A DNA stretch of 64,000 nucleotides, taken from assembly GCA_029168955.1 (NCBI GenBank), contig JAPDOI010000152.1, positions 1,054,001 through 1,118,000 of the forward strand. The letters are read 5' to 3'. Shown in pieces: positions 1 to 12,405 of this stretch (position 1 is the first letter of the stretch; the number at the start of each line of letters is the position of its first letter). Below the pieces are notes generated by a model that searched no databases, was not told the origin of the DNA, and saw nothing but the letters and a program-made list of their open reading frames with translations. Source of the stretch: Aplectana chamaeleonis (lineage: Eukaryota > Nematoda > Chromadorea > Rhabditida > Cosmocercidae). The translations under genes were made by a program, and so were the position numbers.

Positions 1-339
1 AAGTTTATGAGAAGAATCTAACGAAACCAGGCATCATGCGTGAAAAAAAAATTGAAAAGGTTTCTGCTTAGGCATCTTTTATAGCGCTCACCGCTAGCGC
101 GACTCGCGCGTGTTGCGCGGGAAGTGCGGTGGACAATGAAAGTTATCACCGAGCGGGCCGCCCATCCAGCACCGAAATATCGGGACCCCCAAAACCGCTC
201 CAGCTGTTCTACCATTTCAATCGAAATTCGCTTCTCAGTTTAAGTCCACTCCAACTGAGTAATTCTAGGAGCACTCTACGCTATCGTATACGCAAACATG
301 AGCCAGGAATTTCTGTGCACGTCACAGTTGACGCCCAAC

Positions 340-820
340 TTAAAGGCAGTGTTCACGATAAAACTCGTTTTCTGTTTTTCCGCCTATCTTGAAAACGGTC
401 CCATGCTGTTTCCAGTGTCTCGGAATCGTACAAGACCTCCCGGAAACGGAGTTTTGGTCCCTCGAAAGTTGAGCTGCGGAAGCATGGTGGACGAGTTGTC
501 CGAGGCTTGTAACTTCCATCTTTTGCAGCCAGTGTACGCGAGCTGACCTGAGTAAAAAGAGGGTTGAGAATGAAGGGAGGAACGGGGCTATTGATCGGAA
601 ACCATCGCTCACGCCGCGATTTCGAGCTTTCATTTGTTCACGTCGGAGGGCGGGCATTGCGCTTTTAGGGTTTGCCTTGCGCTCAAAGTGGCAAATTCGG
701 GCTCTTCTGGGGCTCTTCCTGACTCGTTTCCATGAGTGCTTTCAACATCAACGTTACGGTGCGCCACTCCACTACCCATTCCTACTGAAACACATTTTCT
801 ATCGTGAACACTGCCTTTAA
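340..820. mobile_element. TTAA-flanked MITE, family A copy 1 (about 481 bp)
   Basis: The ends are perfect inverted repeats beginning AGGCAGTGTTCACGATA, each bordered by TTAA at 340-343 and 817-820. No transposase is encoded, so this is a non-autonomous DNA element. Its interior matches, in inverted orientation, a second copy at 25175-25645, and a short fragment recurs near 55262. The TTAA borders are those of piggyBac-type insertion, but a TA target cannot be excluded from this copy alone. The short ORFs that cover it on both strands are chance. Confidence 0.85.
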
Positions 821-1007
821 ACCAGCTATAACAACGGTGTCATTTGCCGACTTCTAGCTTTTATTGTTAGGCAACTGGCAAACAACCACCTTTTATTTTC
901 AGTTATTCGATGACTGAAAAATTTCCAAGCATCAATAGCGCACATCACTTGAGGGTGCCTTCTTTGCTTGGAATGGTCTTATTTGAATCGGCGAGAAAAA
1001 GGAGTTC

Positions 1008-1375
1008 GTGCATCGAGATCCTCACCATTTCAGAATGCACAAGACCAACCATTTTAATCGTAGATGCATTGACACGCTGGCGCAGCACGCAAATGTGGTC
1101 GATAGTGATAAATTCCTGAACTTGAGCTGGATTGCAGACCTTGCATACTATTTAGGACTCCATGCTGCTAAAGAGGATTTGGCGAATGCTGCTGATTAAT
1201 TGGTGAACTTCGCGACATTGTGCTAGTGGATCCTGCGTTCTTCATTGGCGTAGTCGCAACTGCTTTGATCATTGGCGGTGTGTAGACTGCGTTCCTCATT
1301 GCGATGGGCTGGAAAAATCTGACATCAGAAGGAAAAGCTCAGATGATTATCCCACAACTGGGAAAGGATATCTGA
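1008..1375 (+). pseudogene. Frameshifted small protein remnant with a hydrophobic segment
   Basis: A frame open from 1008 ends at a TAA at 1197. A shift of one frame continues a protein-like reading from about 1196 to the stop at 1373-1375. This second part contains a hydrophobic stretch (FFIGVVATALIIGGV), one in-frame TAG, and then a charged tail with GWKNLTSEGK. A possible splice acceptor (TTTTCAG) lies just upstream at about 895-901. I do not recognise the family. The broken frame and the absence of other exons suggest a decayed gene or processed copy, though a real exon with an unseen intron is possible. Confidence 0.3.
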
Positions 1376-2429
1376 TGTATGAACCCCTTAGCGCGCCGTT
1401 TCTGGCAAGACCATCACTGGTGGGAAGGGTAACCTTACCAAAGCTTCTGATGGGGTTATTGCATCAGATGCAGACAAAAACATCGTCATTTGTACATGAG
1501 CAAGTCAACTTCCTTCGTCAAAGAGCACCATTCATGAATTATACAACATACAATTCACCTCCGCACTGCCGTTCAGTCCGCAAAGCGCACGCTAATTGCA
1601 AAAGCGTGCTGCGGCGCAGTTGCGAGCAGGGATGTGCGGCAATTGCCGTTTGCCGTTTGTCGTTTGCCGGCCATTTTTGGGACTTTTTTGCCGTTTGTCG
1701 TTTGCCGATATTTTTGTTATTTTTCCGGCAAAACTCGGCAAAACAATGAAAGGAAACGCCGCCTATGCTCGCGGCCATGTAGGTACTTGGGGTAATCCGA
1801 CTATCCGTTGCTCGCTTAACCGTTATCCGGGGTTTTGACTTATCTGGACTGGTAGTAAATGGGTTTGAAAACGCGTGGAAACTCGCGGTATGTTTGGTGT
1901 AAACTGCAGCTAAACGCAAGCTTTATATTTGACGATTTTCAGGAAAGGGACCAGACATTGCTGAAACCACGTACACGCAACGTTATGAGCCAATAGATTC
2001 GCATAGTGTGAAAAAAAATCCTGAAAATGGTTCATTCTGTCTTTCTTGGGTAAAATATTGATATAGAAAAAAAATTCTGTAGATTTTTCGCACTTTTTTC
2101 AGCTCGCGGTAAGTTCGCGCAGAACTGCAACATAACGAGAGCTGACAAAGAACTTGGAAATAGTGTGTGAATGGGGAAAAAGATGGATAGCTATTGAAGA
2201 AGTCCAACGGAGAACGTTTCAAAAAGCTTACCATCTTTTTCTTTATTCGTATACTATTTCCGTTTTGACTGTCAGCTCGCGTTAAGTTGACAGTAAAGAG
2301 TTCAACTCCCATGTGGTGCTTTAGTTTCTGTACCAGAGTTTCGACAGATTCTGGTGTAGCTAAAAGAAGCAGGAAGCATTAGTACGACACAGAAGCATTT
2401 GTGCAACACACGTGGGCAGGGACTCTGAG

Positions 2430-2640
2430 AAAGTATGCCGCGGCAGTGTTAGTAAAGTACCGCGGCAGTGTCAGGAAAGTACCGCAACCCTCGACTTGCC
2501 GTGATAGTTCCATGGTAGTACCGCAGCAGCCCCGTGATGATTACTGTGCCGTAGAGATTCCGTTGCAATGTCTTGAGGATCGACAACGCCGCGACATTGC
2601 CGCGGCAGTACCGGTGCAGTTCCGTGTTGAAACCGCACGA
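2430..2640. repeat. Clustered CCGCGGCAGT-type degenerate repeats
   Basis: Several spaced copies of a CCGCGGCAGT / AGTACCGC word occur over about 200 bp, with variable spacing. The ORF covering it is arginine/alanine-rich only because of the repeat. The rest of 821-2969 shows no recognisable gene. Confidence 0.4.
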
Positions 2641-4107
2641 ACTCCGCCAGGATGCATCAGCGAACCGCGCTGACTACGATTCACTGTTGTGTGTTTTAAA
2701 ACGAGGTTGTTGCTGGTTCAACAGCCCAAATTTGACGTACATCCCGTATCTCCTGGGTCACAATAACGGGAATACACTCTGTTCCTATGAGGCAAAGGAC
2801 GCAAGCACCGCAGGTGTGTTTTTTGTTCGTAGGTCCACCCAGTTGTATTATGACTCAATTGATATGAGTTACTTGCAATCGGTCCTATTTTTGTCAGAGC
2901 GCAGCCGCCGATCGGGGAGCCGCAGCGGCACCACCGCGGAGTGGCGGCGGCACCACCGCGGAGCCGCAGCGTTCCACCGTCAGCCATCACTCGGTCCCTT
3001 CACGTGTGCCGCGTTTCGCGCCAAACAGCGTTGCGGCTTCCTACTTGACTGAGATCACCGTGTCACTGATTTGTCGTCTTCAATGCTCATACCCAAAAAG
3101 TCTATGGTTCGCCAGCGCCATTTAATAAGCCGCGACGCAGTCCGTAGAAAAGTAGCAAGCGTTGAAGAATGAGGATAATCAATTTCGATCAAATGATTTC
3201 TCGCCTTATAACAGCCTCTGCGGTTTGCTGATTGAGTGACATGGGGTGTAACATTAGCGCTGGCAGTAGGGACTGTTTGTGAACATCGATAAAAACGTAA
3301 CGTCAAATGAAGTGTTGTCTGTGTAGTCAACACAATTTCCACACACTCATATTGACAACTGTGGAATTGATGTAACTACAAATGTGTGCGATATGGTCTG
3401 TACCACTACCGCGCTGCGACGCGATTTCATGTCCTCAATGCCGATAGTCGCACCAACACTATCTCAATCGATGCCCGCTGCTATCATTTTGCGCCGCGAT
3501 GGAAGTGTGAACTCATAAAAAGTCATGGTTTTCGGCTGTTGCTATTCTTACACAGGTATATCCGTTGGTAATATGTTGCCGTAGAGCTCTTACATATTTA
3601 TATGGACTGGCAAGACCTTTGCTGGAGTAGTAGTGTTAGCTGAAGTGGTTTCAAATCATCGAAGCCAATTCTTTTTTTTTGTCTCCACATCAAGGTCTTT
3701 CGGAAACCCTCACTGTCTCACCTAGGACGTGAGTTGCCAAAACTGAAGGACGAAGTGGCAACTTTGTAGCCGAGACATCTACAAATTCGAATAGTCACAC
3801 CAGTTTCCCAATCCGAGGTGGCAATTCAGAACGTAGGCAAGCCATGCACCTTCTTGTGAGAAGAGAGATTCATCCTCTCGGATGCAGAGTGCACGACTGA
3901 ATCCGGTTCCGACTTTTCACCGATTTGGTTCAACTAAAGACAGAGGTGGACCTATGGACTGAAAACCTTCTGTATGTCCGGATTACTCCGAAATTGCCCC
4001 TCCTTTGTAATGATTAACTCGACACAATAGTTATCGAGTCCGAAAGAACTTGATCCTTGAGGTATTTTTCGCAACTGTCACAGTCATCTGCTAGCAGATC
4101 CACACAC

Positions 4108-4119
4108 CTCATGATGTCT
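4108..4119. repeat. Target-site duplication, 3' side of the RTE element
   Basis: CTCATGATGTCT occurs here and again at 7319-7330, bracketing the LINE. The opposite palindrome arm near 18268-18285 has this word only once, which proves it is an insertion duplication. Confidence 0.9.
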
Positions 4120-4312
4120 CACTCACTCACTCACTCATCCCGTTAGCTGGCGGCTGGCGGAGCAGGATGACCTCTCAACCAGTACACTGCTGTAGGTGCC
4201 ATAGGAGCTCTTGTGGCCTGAACGATACGCTTCCATTCAGTACGGTTCGCAGCAATTAATCTAGCATTAAGGACACTGCACCGTTGGGACTTCAGATCCG
4301 CCTCGACTTGCT

Positions 4313-6277
4313 TCAACCACGTCTTTTTCGGGGCTGCTCTTTCAACCTTCCACAGAGCCGCGCGCTCTCTCTCCATAACAATCTGCGCGGAAGTCGGTTT
4401 GTTTCCATTCTGCATACGTGTCCGAACCATCGTAGCCATCTCGTTCGAATTTGTTCTTCGATCGTGGGCTGATGGTCGCAAGTATCTCGGATATCTTCGT
4501 TCCACATTCGATCTCTTAAAGTTATCCCGAGGATTTGCCGCAAACACCGCGTTTGGAAGACCTCCAGCCTGCTGTAATCCGACTTCAGCAACGTCCACGA
4601 CTCTGACCCGTACAGTAGGATTGGCACTATGAGCGCGCGAAACATCCGGATCTTTGTCTTGATTGACACATTACGCTTCTTCCATAAACACCAGCCCAGC
4701 GAAGCGAAAGCAGCCGACGCCTGCCCGATCCTGCACAGTGTCTCCGATGTAGCCACTACCTTTCGCTCTTGCACCACCGATCCGAGGTACTTGAACTCCT
4801 TGACTTGCTGGAAGCTCAGCTCCCTCGAAGAACACAGAAGCACGTGAACCGTCCGACGTCATGACTTTAGTCTTCTCCTTATTAATCCGCAGCCCATACG
4901 ATTCCGCGATTTGTGCCATATCATTCAACAAAAGCGTGGCTTCCATGTCAGTATCGGTGAACACTGCACTGTCGTCCGCAAACATCAAATCCGTGACAAA
5001 ATCGTTATCGCCAAATTGACTCCTCTTCTATTTTCAAAGGTCTTTCTCATAATAGCATCGACCACGGTATTAAAGAGGAGCGGGGAAATCACATCTCCCT
5101 GCCGGACGCCTGCATCGACTCTGAATTCTTCGGATAGCTTGTTTCCGACGCGGGCACAGCTAGTCGAGCCTCTATAAATTTCCTGCAGAAGCTTCACCAT
5201 TTTTCCTGGCATGTGTTCGCATTCCATCGATTTCCATAAGGCGGGCCAGTGCATGCAATCGAATCCCGACTTGAAGTCTATGAAGGTGATAACGACGCGC
5301 TTTCCACAGCGAATCCTTTCCTCCATAACTTGACGAAGTGTGAAAATTTGATCGCTGCATCCTCGACCCGGACGAAAACCTGCTTGTTCTTCGCGACAGG
5401 TACTCTCCCGATGGCGTTGAAGTCTGACTGGATTGTTCTCGTGAAGACTTTACCAACAATCGACAACAGGCTGATCCCGCGATAGTTTTTACAGTCTCTG
5501 GCATCGCCCTTCTTATGGATAGGCACGACAATAGCCTTTTTCCAGGTAGACGGCACGCTCTCTGTCCGCCATATGCGCGTGATTAACTGGATGCAACTGA
5601 CGCAGTAGAACATCTCCTCCTGCCTTGATGACCTCAGCAGTGACATTGTCAACACCGGACGCCTTTCCATTCTTTAGCGACTTGATTGCCGCCTTCACTT
5701 CTTCCGCAGTGGGTTCCGGAGTCAAGCGCTGTCTCCTCTGGTACCTCGACTAGTATCGGTTGGGCCAGTGGACCTTGTGGCGCATCGTGAGTATAGAGTT
5801 CACTGAAGAACTGCCTCCATCGCAACAGACGCTCATCTGCTGATCGCACAAAGACCCATCCGTATTCCTGATGGAATCGCTCATGGGTTTGGTCTTCTTT
5901 CTGAGACGGTTGAGTGTGTTGTAGCAATGTGCGATAGTCGTTCCTTCCAACTGCCTCCTCCACTTCGTCTGCTACCTTTATTCCAGTACGACTCCCGCTC
6001 TTCCTTCAACTTTCGACGAAGCTCCTGACAAAATTGCCGATACCGTCCGAAGTCCGTTAATTTCACTCCGCTTCCGTTCGTCCACGAGACGGAGAGAATC
6101 GTCCGATATCCAAGGCTGCGTTCGCCGGCAAATAACAGGGCAGAGAGGCTCTGCGCATTCAAGAGCGACTTCAACTGTCTGCTTCTCGTGCTCGTCCACA
6201 GACAAGGCGTCTTCCAGAACCGCGAACCGATTCGACAGCGCGAGTTGAAATGTTTCTTTTGTTCCTGGCGCCATCAA
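4313..6277 (-). pseudogene. RTE reverse transcriptase domain (broken)
   Basis: The C-terminal part of the same LINE. Recognisable blocks are the finger/palm entry with NGKASGVDN (about 5670), WKKAIVVPIHKKGD and NYRGISLL (about 5540-5470), palm motif A as FIDFKSGFD, motif B as GVRQGDVISPLLF (about 5110), motif C as FADD (about 4978), then the thumb and tail region to about 4313. In motif A, SGFD replaces the usual AFD-type sequence. The frame is broken into about eight overlapping segments (for example 5963-5649, 5725-5513, 5670-5278, 5326-4985, 4988-4671, 4843-4313), so this is a pseudogene. Confidence 0.9.
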
Positions 6278-7235
6278 GTGTGACCAGTCAAGTTTCTTTC
6301 TAGGGGCTCCTCACGCCTAGGTCGTCGTAAGCGAAGCTGCATTACAGCACGCAAGAGATAATGGTCGGATCCACAATCAGGCCCCCTCTCATGGCTCGAA
6401 CATCTTTCAGCGATGATCTAAAACGTGAGTTTATCAGCACGTAGTCCAAGGTGGCCACATCTCGTCCAGTTGGATTCCTCCATGTTAACTGATGCTTCTT
6501 GGGGTGCCGGAATTGACTGGTACCGAGGGCAAGCTCCGTTGAACGCAGCGAACGAAAGTAGGCGTAGTCCATTATCGTTTATTTCGCCCACGCTGAACCT
6601 GCCCAACACTCCTTCCCAGCCTGTTCTGTCACTACCGACTCTTGCGTTGAAGTCACCCGCCGCAATGGTGACATCGGTTTTCGGATAGTGTTCAGCACGT
6701 CCTGGAGTTGGGTGTAGAACTCGTCCTTTGTCAACGTCAGAACTTGGCTCCGTTGGTGCATAGATGGACACGACATGGGTCTTGATTGTTCCGCTCAAAA
6801 CAAGAACAGCGATCCTGCCAGAAATCGGCTCGAATGAAACAACGCTTCCAGCTGCGCGACTGCCTAGCATAAATCCAACACCATTGCGATGTCCGTCCTC
6901 ACCGGAGTAGTACAGCACCATCTTTTTCGCTACTCTCCGGCACCTGAATGGGCACCGTTCCACATCCGCTCATCCTCAGCTTCGGAAAGTGCAGCAATCG
7001 ATATGTTGGACCTTGACAACTCTCTTGCTATTATCTCTTTCTGACCGACGCAGTGTCCCGTTCGCACATTCCATGCTCCAATCCTCAGCTCCTTCTTAGG
7101 TGTCACCAGTCGTCCTCCATTTTGGCCAGTAGTATTCTTCTCACCAACACCCTGGATCCCTAGTGTTGGCGCATCGGCTGCCCCGGATGCGGTAGCTTCT
7201 TCGTTGTTTCCTAAGAGACTTTCCATGGTTACCAC
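6277..7235 (-). pseudogene. RTE endonuclease domain (broken)
   Basis: The N-terminal part of the LINE polyprotein, which would nick target DNA to prime reverse transcription. In order on the minus strand are GAWNVRTGH (7090-7060 area), a VSIYAPTE segment, AAGDFNARVG with the catalytic Asp/Asn pair, LDYVL, and a CGSDHY motif readable only in a shifted frame near 6375. These are hallmarks of the exonuclease-endonuclease-phosphatase fold. At least three frame changes separate the pieces (7235-6930, 6963-6418, 6572-6342), so no functional enzyme is made. Confidence 0.88.
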
Positions 7236-7318
7236 CTAAGTTTTCCAGCCCGTCGGTAGTACGGGGGGCCAACCCTCCTCCTTTCTCATCCGGGCTTGGG
7301 ACCGGCAATGGCGGAGTT

Positions 7319-7330
7319 CTCATGATGTCT
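7319..7330. repeat. Target-site duplication, 5' side of the RTE element
   Basis: Second copy of CTCATGATGTCT, directly upstream (in element orientation) of the LINE 5' end. Confidence 0.9.
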
Positions 7331-8394
7331 ACCTAGGGCATCGAATCTGACGAAGCTTTCCAACTGGTCGGCCACGATTTTTTGCGACTACATATTTTTT
7401 CTCTTTCTTTGAGCATTTACCTGGTATCAATCGGGGGTTTCGGAAGCGTTTGAAAAGAAAAACGTATCGGCCCTGACTTTGGATTACCCCGGAGTTGCTT
7501 CCATAGGTTTGGTTCAAAAAATCTTCCGGTGTTCAATCTAAGTGCACAACACGAATCTGAGGGCCGTTCACCAGTTTTTGATGGAATGCGGCGAGTGAGC
7601 GATAGTTCGGTCTAAGTTTCGGGTATTTGTTCAAAAACATCTCTGTGGGTGTTGTTTAAGGGTGGTGAACACCATGAACACCAATTTTACTTTCATTTGT
7701 CGATTTTTATAGAATATTGGGGTAGACATCTCACTCATGTTAACCTCAGAATATCGTCAAACGATTTCCAGATTCGTGTTCTGCGCTTTGAATTACCACA
7801 ACATACAACTTTTGAGCGACATCCGATTCAGCCACTGTCCTTTCCTACTGAAGAAGCTCGGAAGTTTCCTAATCAAACGGCTGAATTTCCCATACAACTC
7901 AACTTAACTAACTGAAAATTTTCCATCAAAGCGTGAATAAACAAAAAGCACCCTTCTGTGCAAGTAGCTACAAACTAGAACGCTAAAGTAAATTTTATAG
8001 GCTGTCGGATTTCTGCCTCTGTTGACTAGTGCGCCACGCAAGGCCAATTTCCCGCTTCAGCGTCACCAAGGTGTTAGTCAGAGTGCTGACAACGAATCCG
8101 ATCTTTCTTTCTTCAGTATTAAACTGTTTGTGGCAGATTACAGAAGGGAATCGTAGTTGTTAAGGATTTACCATTCGACGAAAACTTGACGCATGTCTGG
8201 AGGTTGTTCTCTTTGGCTCTGAACTAGGAACCTTTGTACTGTTCTCAATTTTTTTTGAAATATCACGTGAGTGAAATAAAGCAGTAAGCATTTCGATCCG
8301 TGACTTTGTCAGTAAAGAACTCCTAGCAAGGATCTGAGACTTACAGGTTGGAAAAAGTGGCAGCGTCAGAAATGGTGAATTACCGGAAAATGGG

Positions 8395-8625
8395 AAATGG
8401 GGAAATGTGAGTAGGGATTCGGGCGAGGAAAATGGAGACTGGTGTGGAGAAGGGGTGGTGGGGAATGGGACACAGGGAGTGGGTCATGGGAAATGAGGGA
8501 TGGGTATTGGGTAGGGAAAAGGGAATGGGTTGAGGGGAGAGTGGGGGTGGTTAACCGGGGAGGGGTCTGGACATAGGAGAATGGGGAGTGGAGAAACGGA
8601 GCCTGGGAAATGGAAAACGCCATCT
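8395..8625. repeat. Purine-rich (G/A) low-complexity tract in left arm
   Basis: About 230 bp of GGGAATGGG-like words, almost without C on this strand. Its counterpart in the right arm is the pyrimidine-rich tract at 16995-17215. The proline/serine-rich ORFs here are translations of the repeat and not genes. Confidence 0.75.
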
Positions 8626-11600
8626 CCCACGCTTTGATCGCCATCCGCCTTTCCTCCCGCCCAATCTCGGCAATTCACGAATTCTGACGTTGCATTTTCT
8701 TCCATTGTGTGAATCTCACACATTTTCTCGAAGTTGATTGTTGACAACTTCGTGAAACAAAATTATTAGTACTTAATTGGACCTGGATGGTTTTCAAACC
8801 ATTGGATAAATAGCATCGGTTTATAGTTCGGCAGCCAAATTGAAACGACTTTCAGATTTGGATGAAGTTCGGGTGAATCACAGACCTTTATCAGCTACAG
8901 CTTTCCAGCAGTAACCTGCCACAAACAGCCCAATATTGTAAAACGAACATCAGATTTACACACAGTAACCTGATCAACCCCTCGAGGAAGTATAAGCGGA
9001 AAACCCGGCAGTACACAGCGCGCAAATTAACAGACGCGTGAATCCTTCGGCGTGTGGAATTCACTACAATGTTCGAGTTTTCGCTACGTACACGATAAAG
9101 TAAGCTTAGTTCACCCACGATTCGATGAAAATTCGTAAGTTAGTCAGTTAGTTTTGATCGGAAATCTGTCAATAACGAATCAATAAGAACTCGACAGTGG
9201 TTGAGCGCGGAATTTGGCTGATTGATTTATTTCAATGTGGTTTTAGGGCGCTGCCTGCAATTGCTGTATTGCTGAGAATACAAAAATATCCCAATCTAAT
9301 CGCGAAATTTTCTTCCATGGTCACATTACCCACGATTACTAGGACTAAAAGCGGGGAGCCGAACTCCTTCCAGAATCCGAAGTAACAATACATAGAAGCC
9401 TCATAATTGTGTACTCTACAGCTATTATATTATGGTTGGTGGGATTGTGCCATATGGTTTTCCTTCCTCTGCGAAAAGATTGTACTCTCCAGAAAAAAAA
9501 AAAACTTCATGAAGCAAATTTCAGCGCAATAGAAGAGTTTATTACAGGGATTTATAGATTTTTACACTGTACTCAATTCACCACTCCATGGAAAGCTGCG
9601 AGGTTTTCCCGCAATTCTCCGTTCGCAACTAAACTGCATCAATATCTCGGTAGTTTCGAAAGGTCCGGTAATGATAGGATGGCGAGCAACAGCTAGTATC
9701 TACCAATTCAGGCAAAGCTTCTCCCGGCGAATGCGAGACTCTTGCCACATATCGTTTGGACTGGCGAGAATGTGTCCACCATCAGAGTTGCCTCTCACAC
9801 CCAAAACTGTTCTCGTTCAATGAGAAGGCGTCCGGGAAGCGAAGTGTAGGCTGCAGCAGGTAATCTCCGAAATCGTTCATGATTTGAACAGCGGTAACTG
9901 AACACGGCAAGACACCCTTTGCGTTCTTCAAAAAACATCGAAATTCAGGAACATCCCAGAACATCACTTAGAGAGATTGCGCGTCAAATCACTTTGACTA
10001 GCAAGCGACTTTGCTTCGTAGCGAATTGGAGCGCCGACGCATATATCGAACGAAATCTGCGGTCGCCTTCTACCAGCATCTTTCCAGGCAGGATTCTGGG
10101 GTAGCGATATGTGGTCCTCCAACGCACCTGACTAGAACCCATGAATTTCAATGTCCGGAATTATCTACAGCAGATGGTTTCGTTGTCTCCTTACCACAGT
10201 TTGGATGGATTGAAAGCAACACTTTAGCGGGAACGGCATAATATTAACGTGGACTAATCGCGTCCCACACTAAAGACTGTCTTTAGGGCTGTATCCGTTC
10301 TAATGGCGGCCATTCCGACCATACTAGAGTGTTCTATCTTGGAATCGTTGGGCATTGCCTTATAAAGCTTCATCGCGCACTACCATCGGTATTCTACAAG
10401 GCCCAGCATTAAGAAATGGCCATGTTTCGTGAACATCCTTTTTAGACAGCAGCCCTGTTGAGAAACTTTGATCAAATTCCAACCTTGAGCATTCAATATC
10501 CCGCCGGTGGCAACCATGGTATGATGCCAACGCTACAATGAGGTTCAATAAAAAATGTTTCTTTCAGAGCATCAGGGTCATGATAGAAGTCTGTCTCAGT
10601 AGTCAAAATGTTGGCATTTAATGCCGAATATTCGCGCAGGTCACTTAACCTGTTATGTAGGCCGGCATCGTACTTCCGCAGCCAGCGACAACTCCTTATT
10701 CGCTACTCAGACGCTTATTCGGTAAGATGCTAACCGGTAATTTTAGGAAAACTTACTATATTCTTCACTTTCGAGGTTTATATCTGAATTATTAGAGAAA
10801 TATCCTTCCAAAATCGTAGCTCACAATATATCAGTACTCGAAGACTAGAAACAGAGGAGCTTTCGAGGAATGAGTCTACACACGAATTTGAAGTTGTGTA
10901 AGATCTAGGAAGCATGTCAGGAGTATTTTACCTCACCAGTAGTCTACCTTAAAAGCGAAATTTATCAAGATTCCCTCAGTGCCTTACTTTCTTAGGCAAT
11001 CACTTGATTTCTATTTCTTTCGCTCAAGCTACATTTATTACCATCAATTGCATAATTTTCGAGCATGTGCTCTTCCCTTTCCATCCGCACTATTCAACTG
11101 CAGAAGTTTTTGTGTGCCATTCAACTTGTTTACCAGAACAAAAATTCAAGGAAACAAACAGTCTTTCGGGGTCGGCCAATATTAATGCGAGCGTTCTTAT
11201 CTTAGCTATTCTTAATGGGGTCGAGTTCGAAGACGGCTGCAGCCGACACATACGAAACCGTCAAAGCATCCGGTACGAAACACAAGGATGATTCTCAAAC
11301 TAAGGACAGAAGTTCGCTTCCTGTGGCTGAACAGCTTATATGATATCCTAGTGTTTACAAACCACAAACCGAAACTGCTCTGTATCGTAAATTGAGCCGG
11401 CCAGCGGAACTGAACTTTGCCGTCACTAAATGAAGGACGGAAGTTTGGGCAAAGAGAAGCAGACTACTGTGACTCCTTTAAACTCTTTTGAACTAGTCCT
11501 AGTTCTAGCCAATCCGTTATAATGTTCTCTGCGTACTCATTGTCACGACAATCCATTTTTCTCTGCCCATTCTCGCCTGCTTTCAAATCTTCCTCTCCTC

Positions 11601-12405
11601 ATAACAACGAACGCAAAGTACACAAAAATACAATAACGTGAACGACCTTCGTCTGTTTTGTTCAATGGGCTCTGCCATCTAAGAATGTCAATACTTTTGC
11701 ACCGAGTAAAATAGTGTGAACCTATCCTTTCCGAATCTAACATCTCCACGGGCATGAAAATGTCGTTCTAGTTCACGTTGCAGATTGAAAAAACTGACTT
11801 CTACATTTTCGCATTTACGTAGAATGAGTCACTATCTCACTTTCATAAATTTCGTTAACCGATTTGAGCTTGACTCCGCTCAAGAATCAGTTCATTTATA
11901 ACAGGAAGCGAGGTCAAGAAGATACCATGATATAACATTAGATTTCTATAACTATACGGACGCTGCGGTCCTTCTGAATTGCCATAGAGCTTCTACGGGC
12001 AGCACATCCCCACACCCACTTTACACCAGTACAAGGTTTGACCCATTTCCGATTCATTCCCACCTACCCTTTAAACTACGAAAGACACGAATTTATGTAT
12101 AGCGTCAAAATTCGGCTTATTCGGCCAACTCTCAACTCCATAAGAAAGGTCAATTAGAATTTTGCACCATTGCAAAGTATTGGGGATGCGTTTCCCTGGA
12201 AGCGAAGGTATCTACTTAGCCTTCTACAATCACTAAATAAACAAAAACCTTCTCCATTCCTTTTCACGAGTTGATATATTGTCGTTTCGGGATTCAATCT
12301 TGAGCCGTAACCGTAGACTCAGCATCTTCCATCTGGTTCGTGTTCATTGTGATGCATTCGATACGATTTTCTCGAGTTGCGACTGAATTCACGTTAGGGT
12401 TTATT

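Larger units (their letters stand above)
4120..7318 (-). mobile_element. RTE-type non-LTR retrotransposon (LINE), about 3.2 kb, inactivated
   Basis: A minus-strand element with an apurinic-type endonuclease followed by a reverse transcriptase, ending in a short tandem (GTGA)n-like tail next to 4120, as is typical of RTE elements. The length of about 3.2 kb is that of a full RTE. It is bounded by a 12-bp duplication (4108-4119 and 7319-7330), and the uninterrupted site survives in the right palindrome arm. Coding capacity is broken by many frameshifts, so it is a fossil copy that was full length when it inserted. Confidence 0.93.
2970..12405 (+). repeat. Left arm of a giant inverted repeat (palindrome)
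   Basis: The sequence from 2970 to 12405 reappears as its reverse complement at 13185-19419. The outer boundary falls at 2970/19419 and the inner boundary at 12405/13185. The left arm is 9,436 bp, but about 3,211 bp of this is an RTE retrotransposon plus one target duplication. Without it the arm is about 6,225 bp, against 6,235 bp on the right. No target-site duplication flanks the outer boundary. No ORF in the arms outside the LINE resembles a known protein. Confidence 0.95.
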
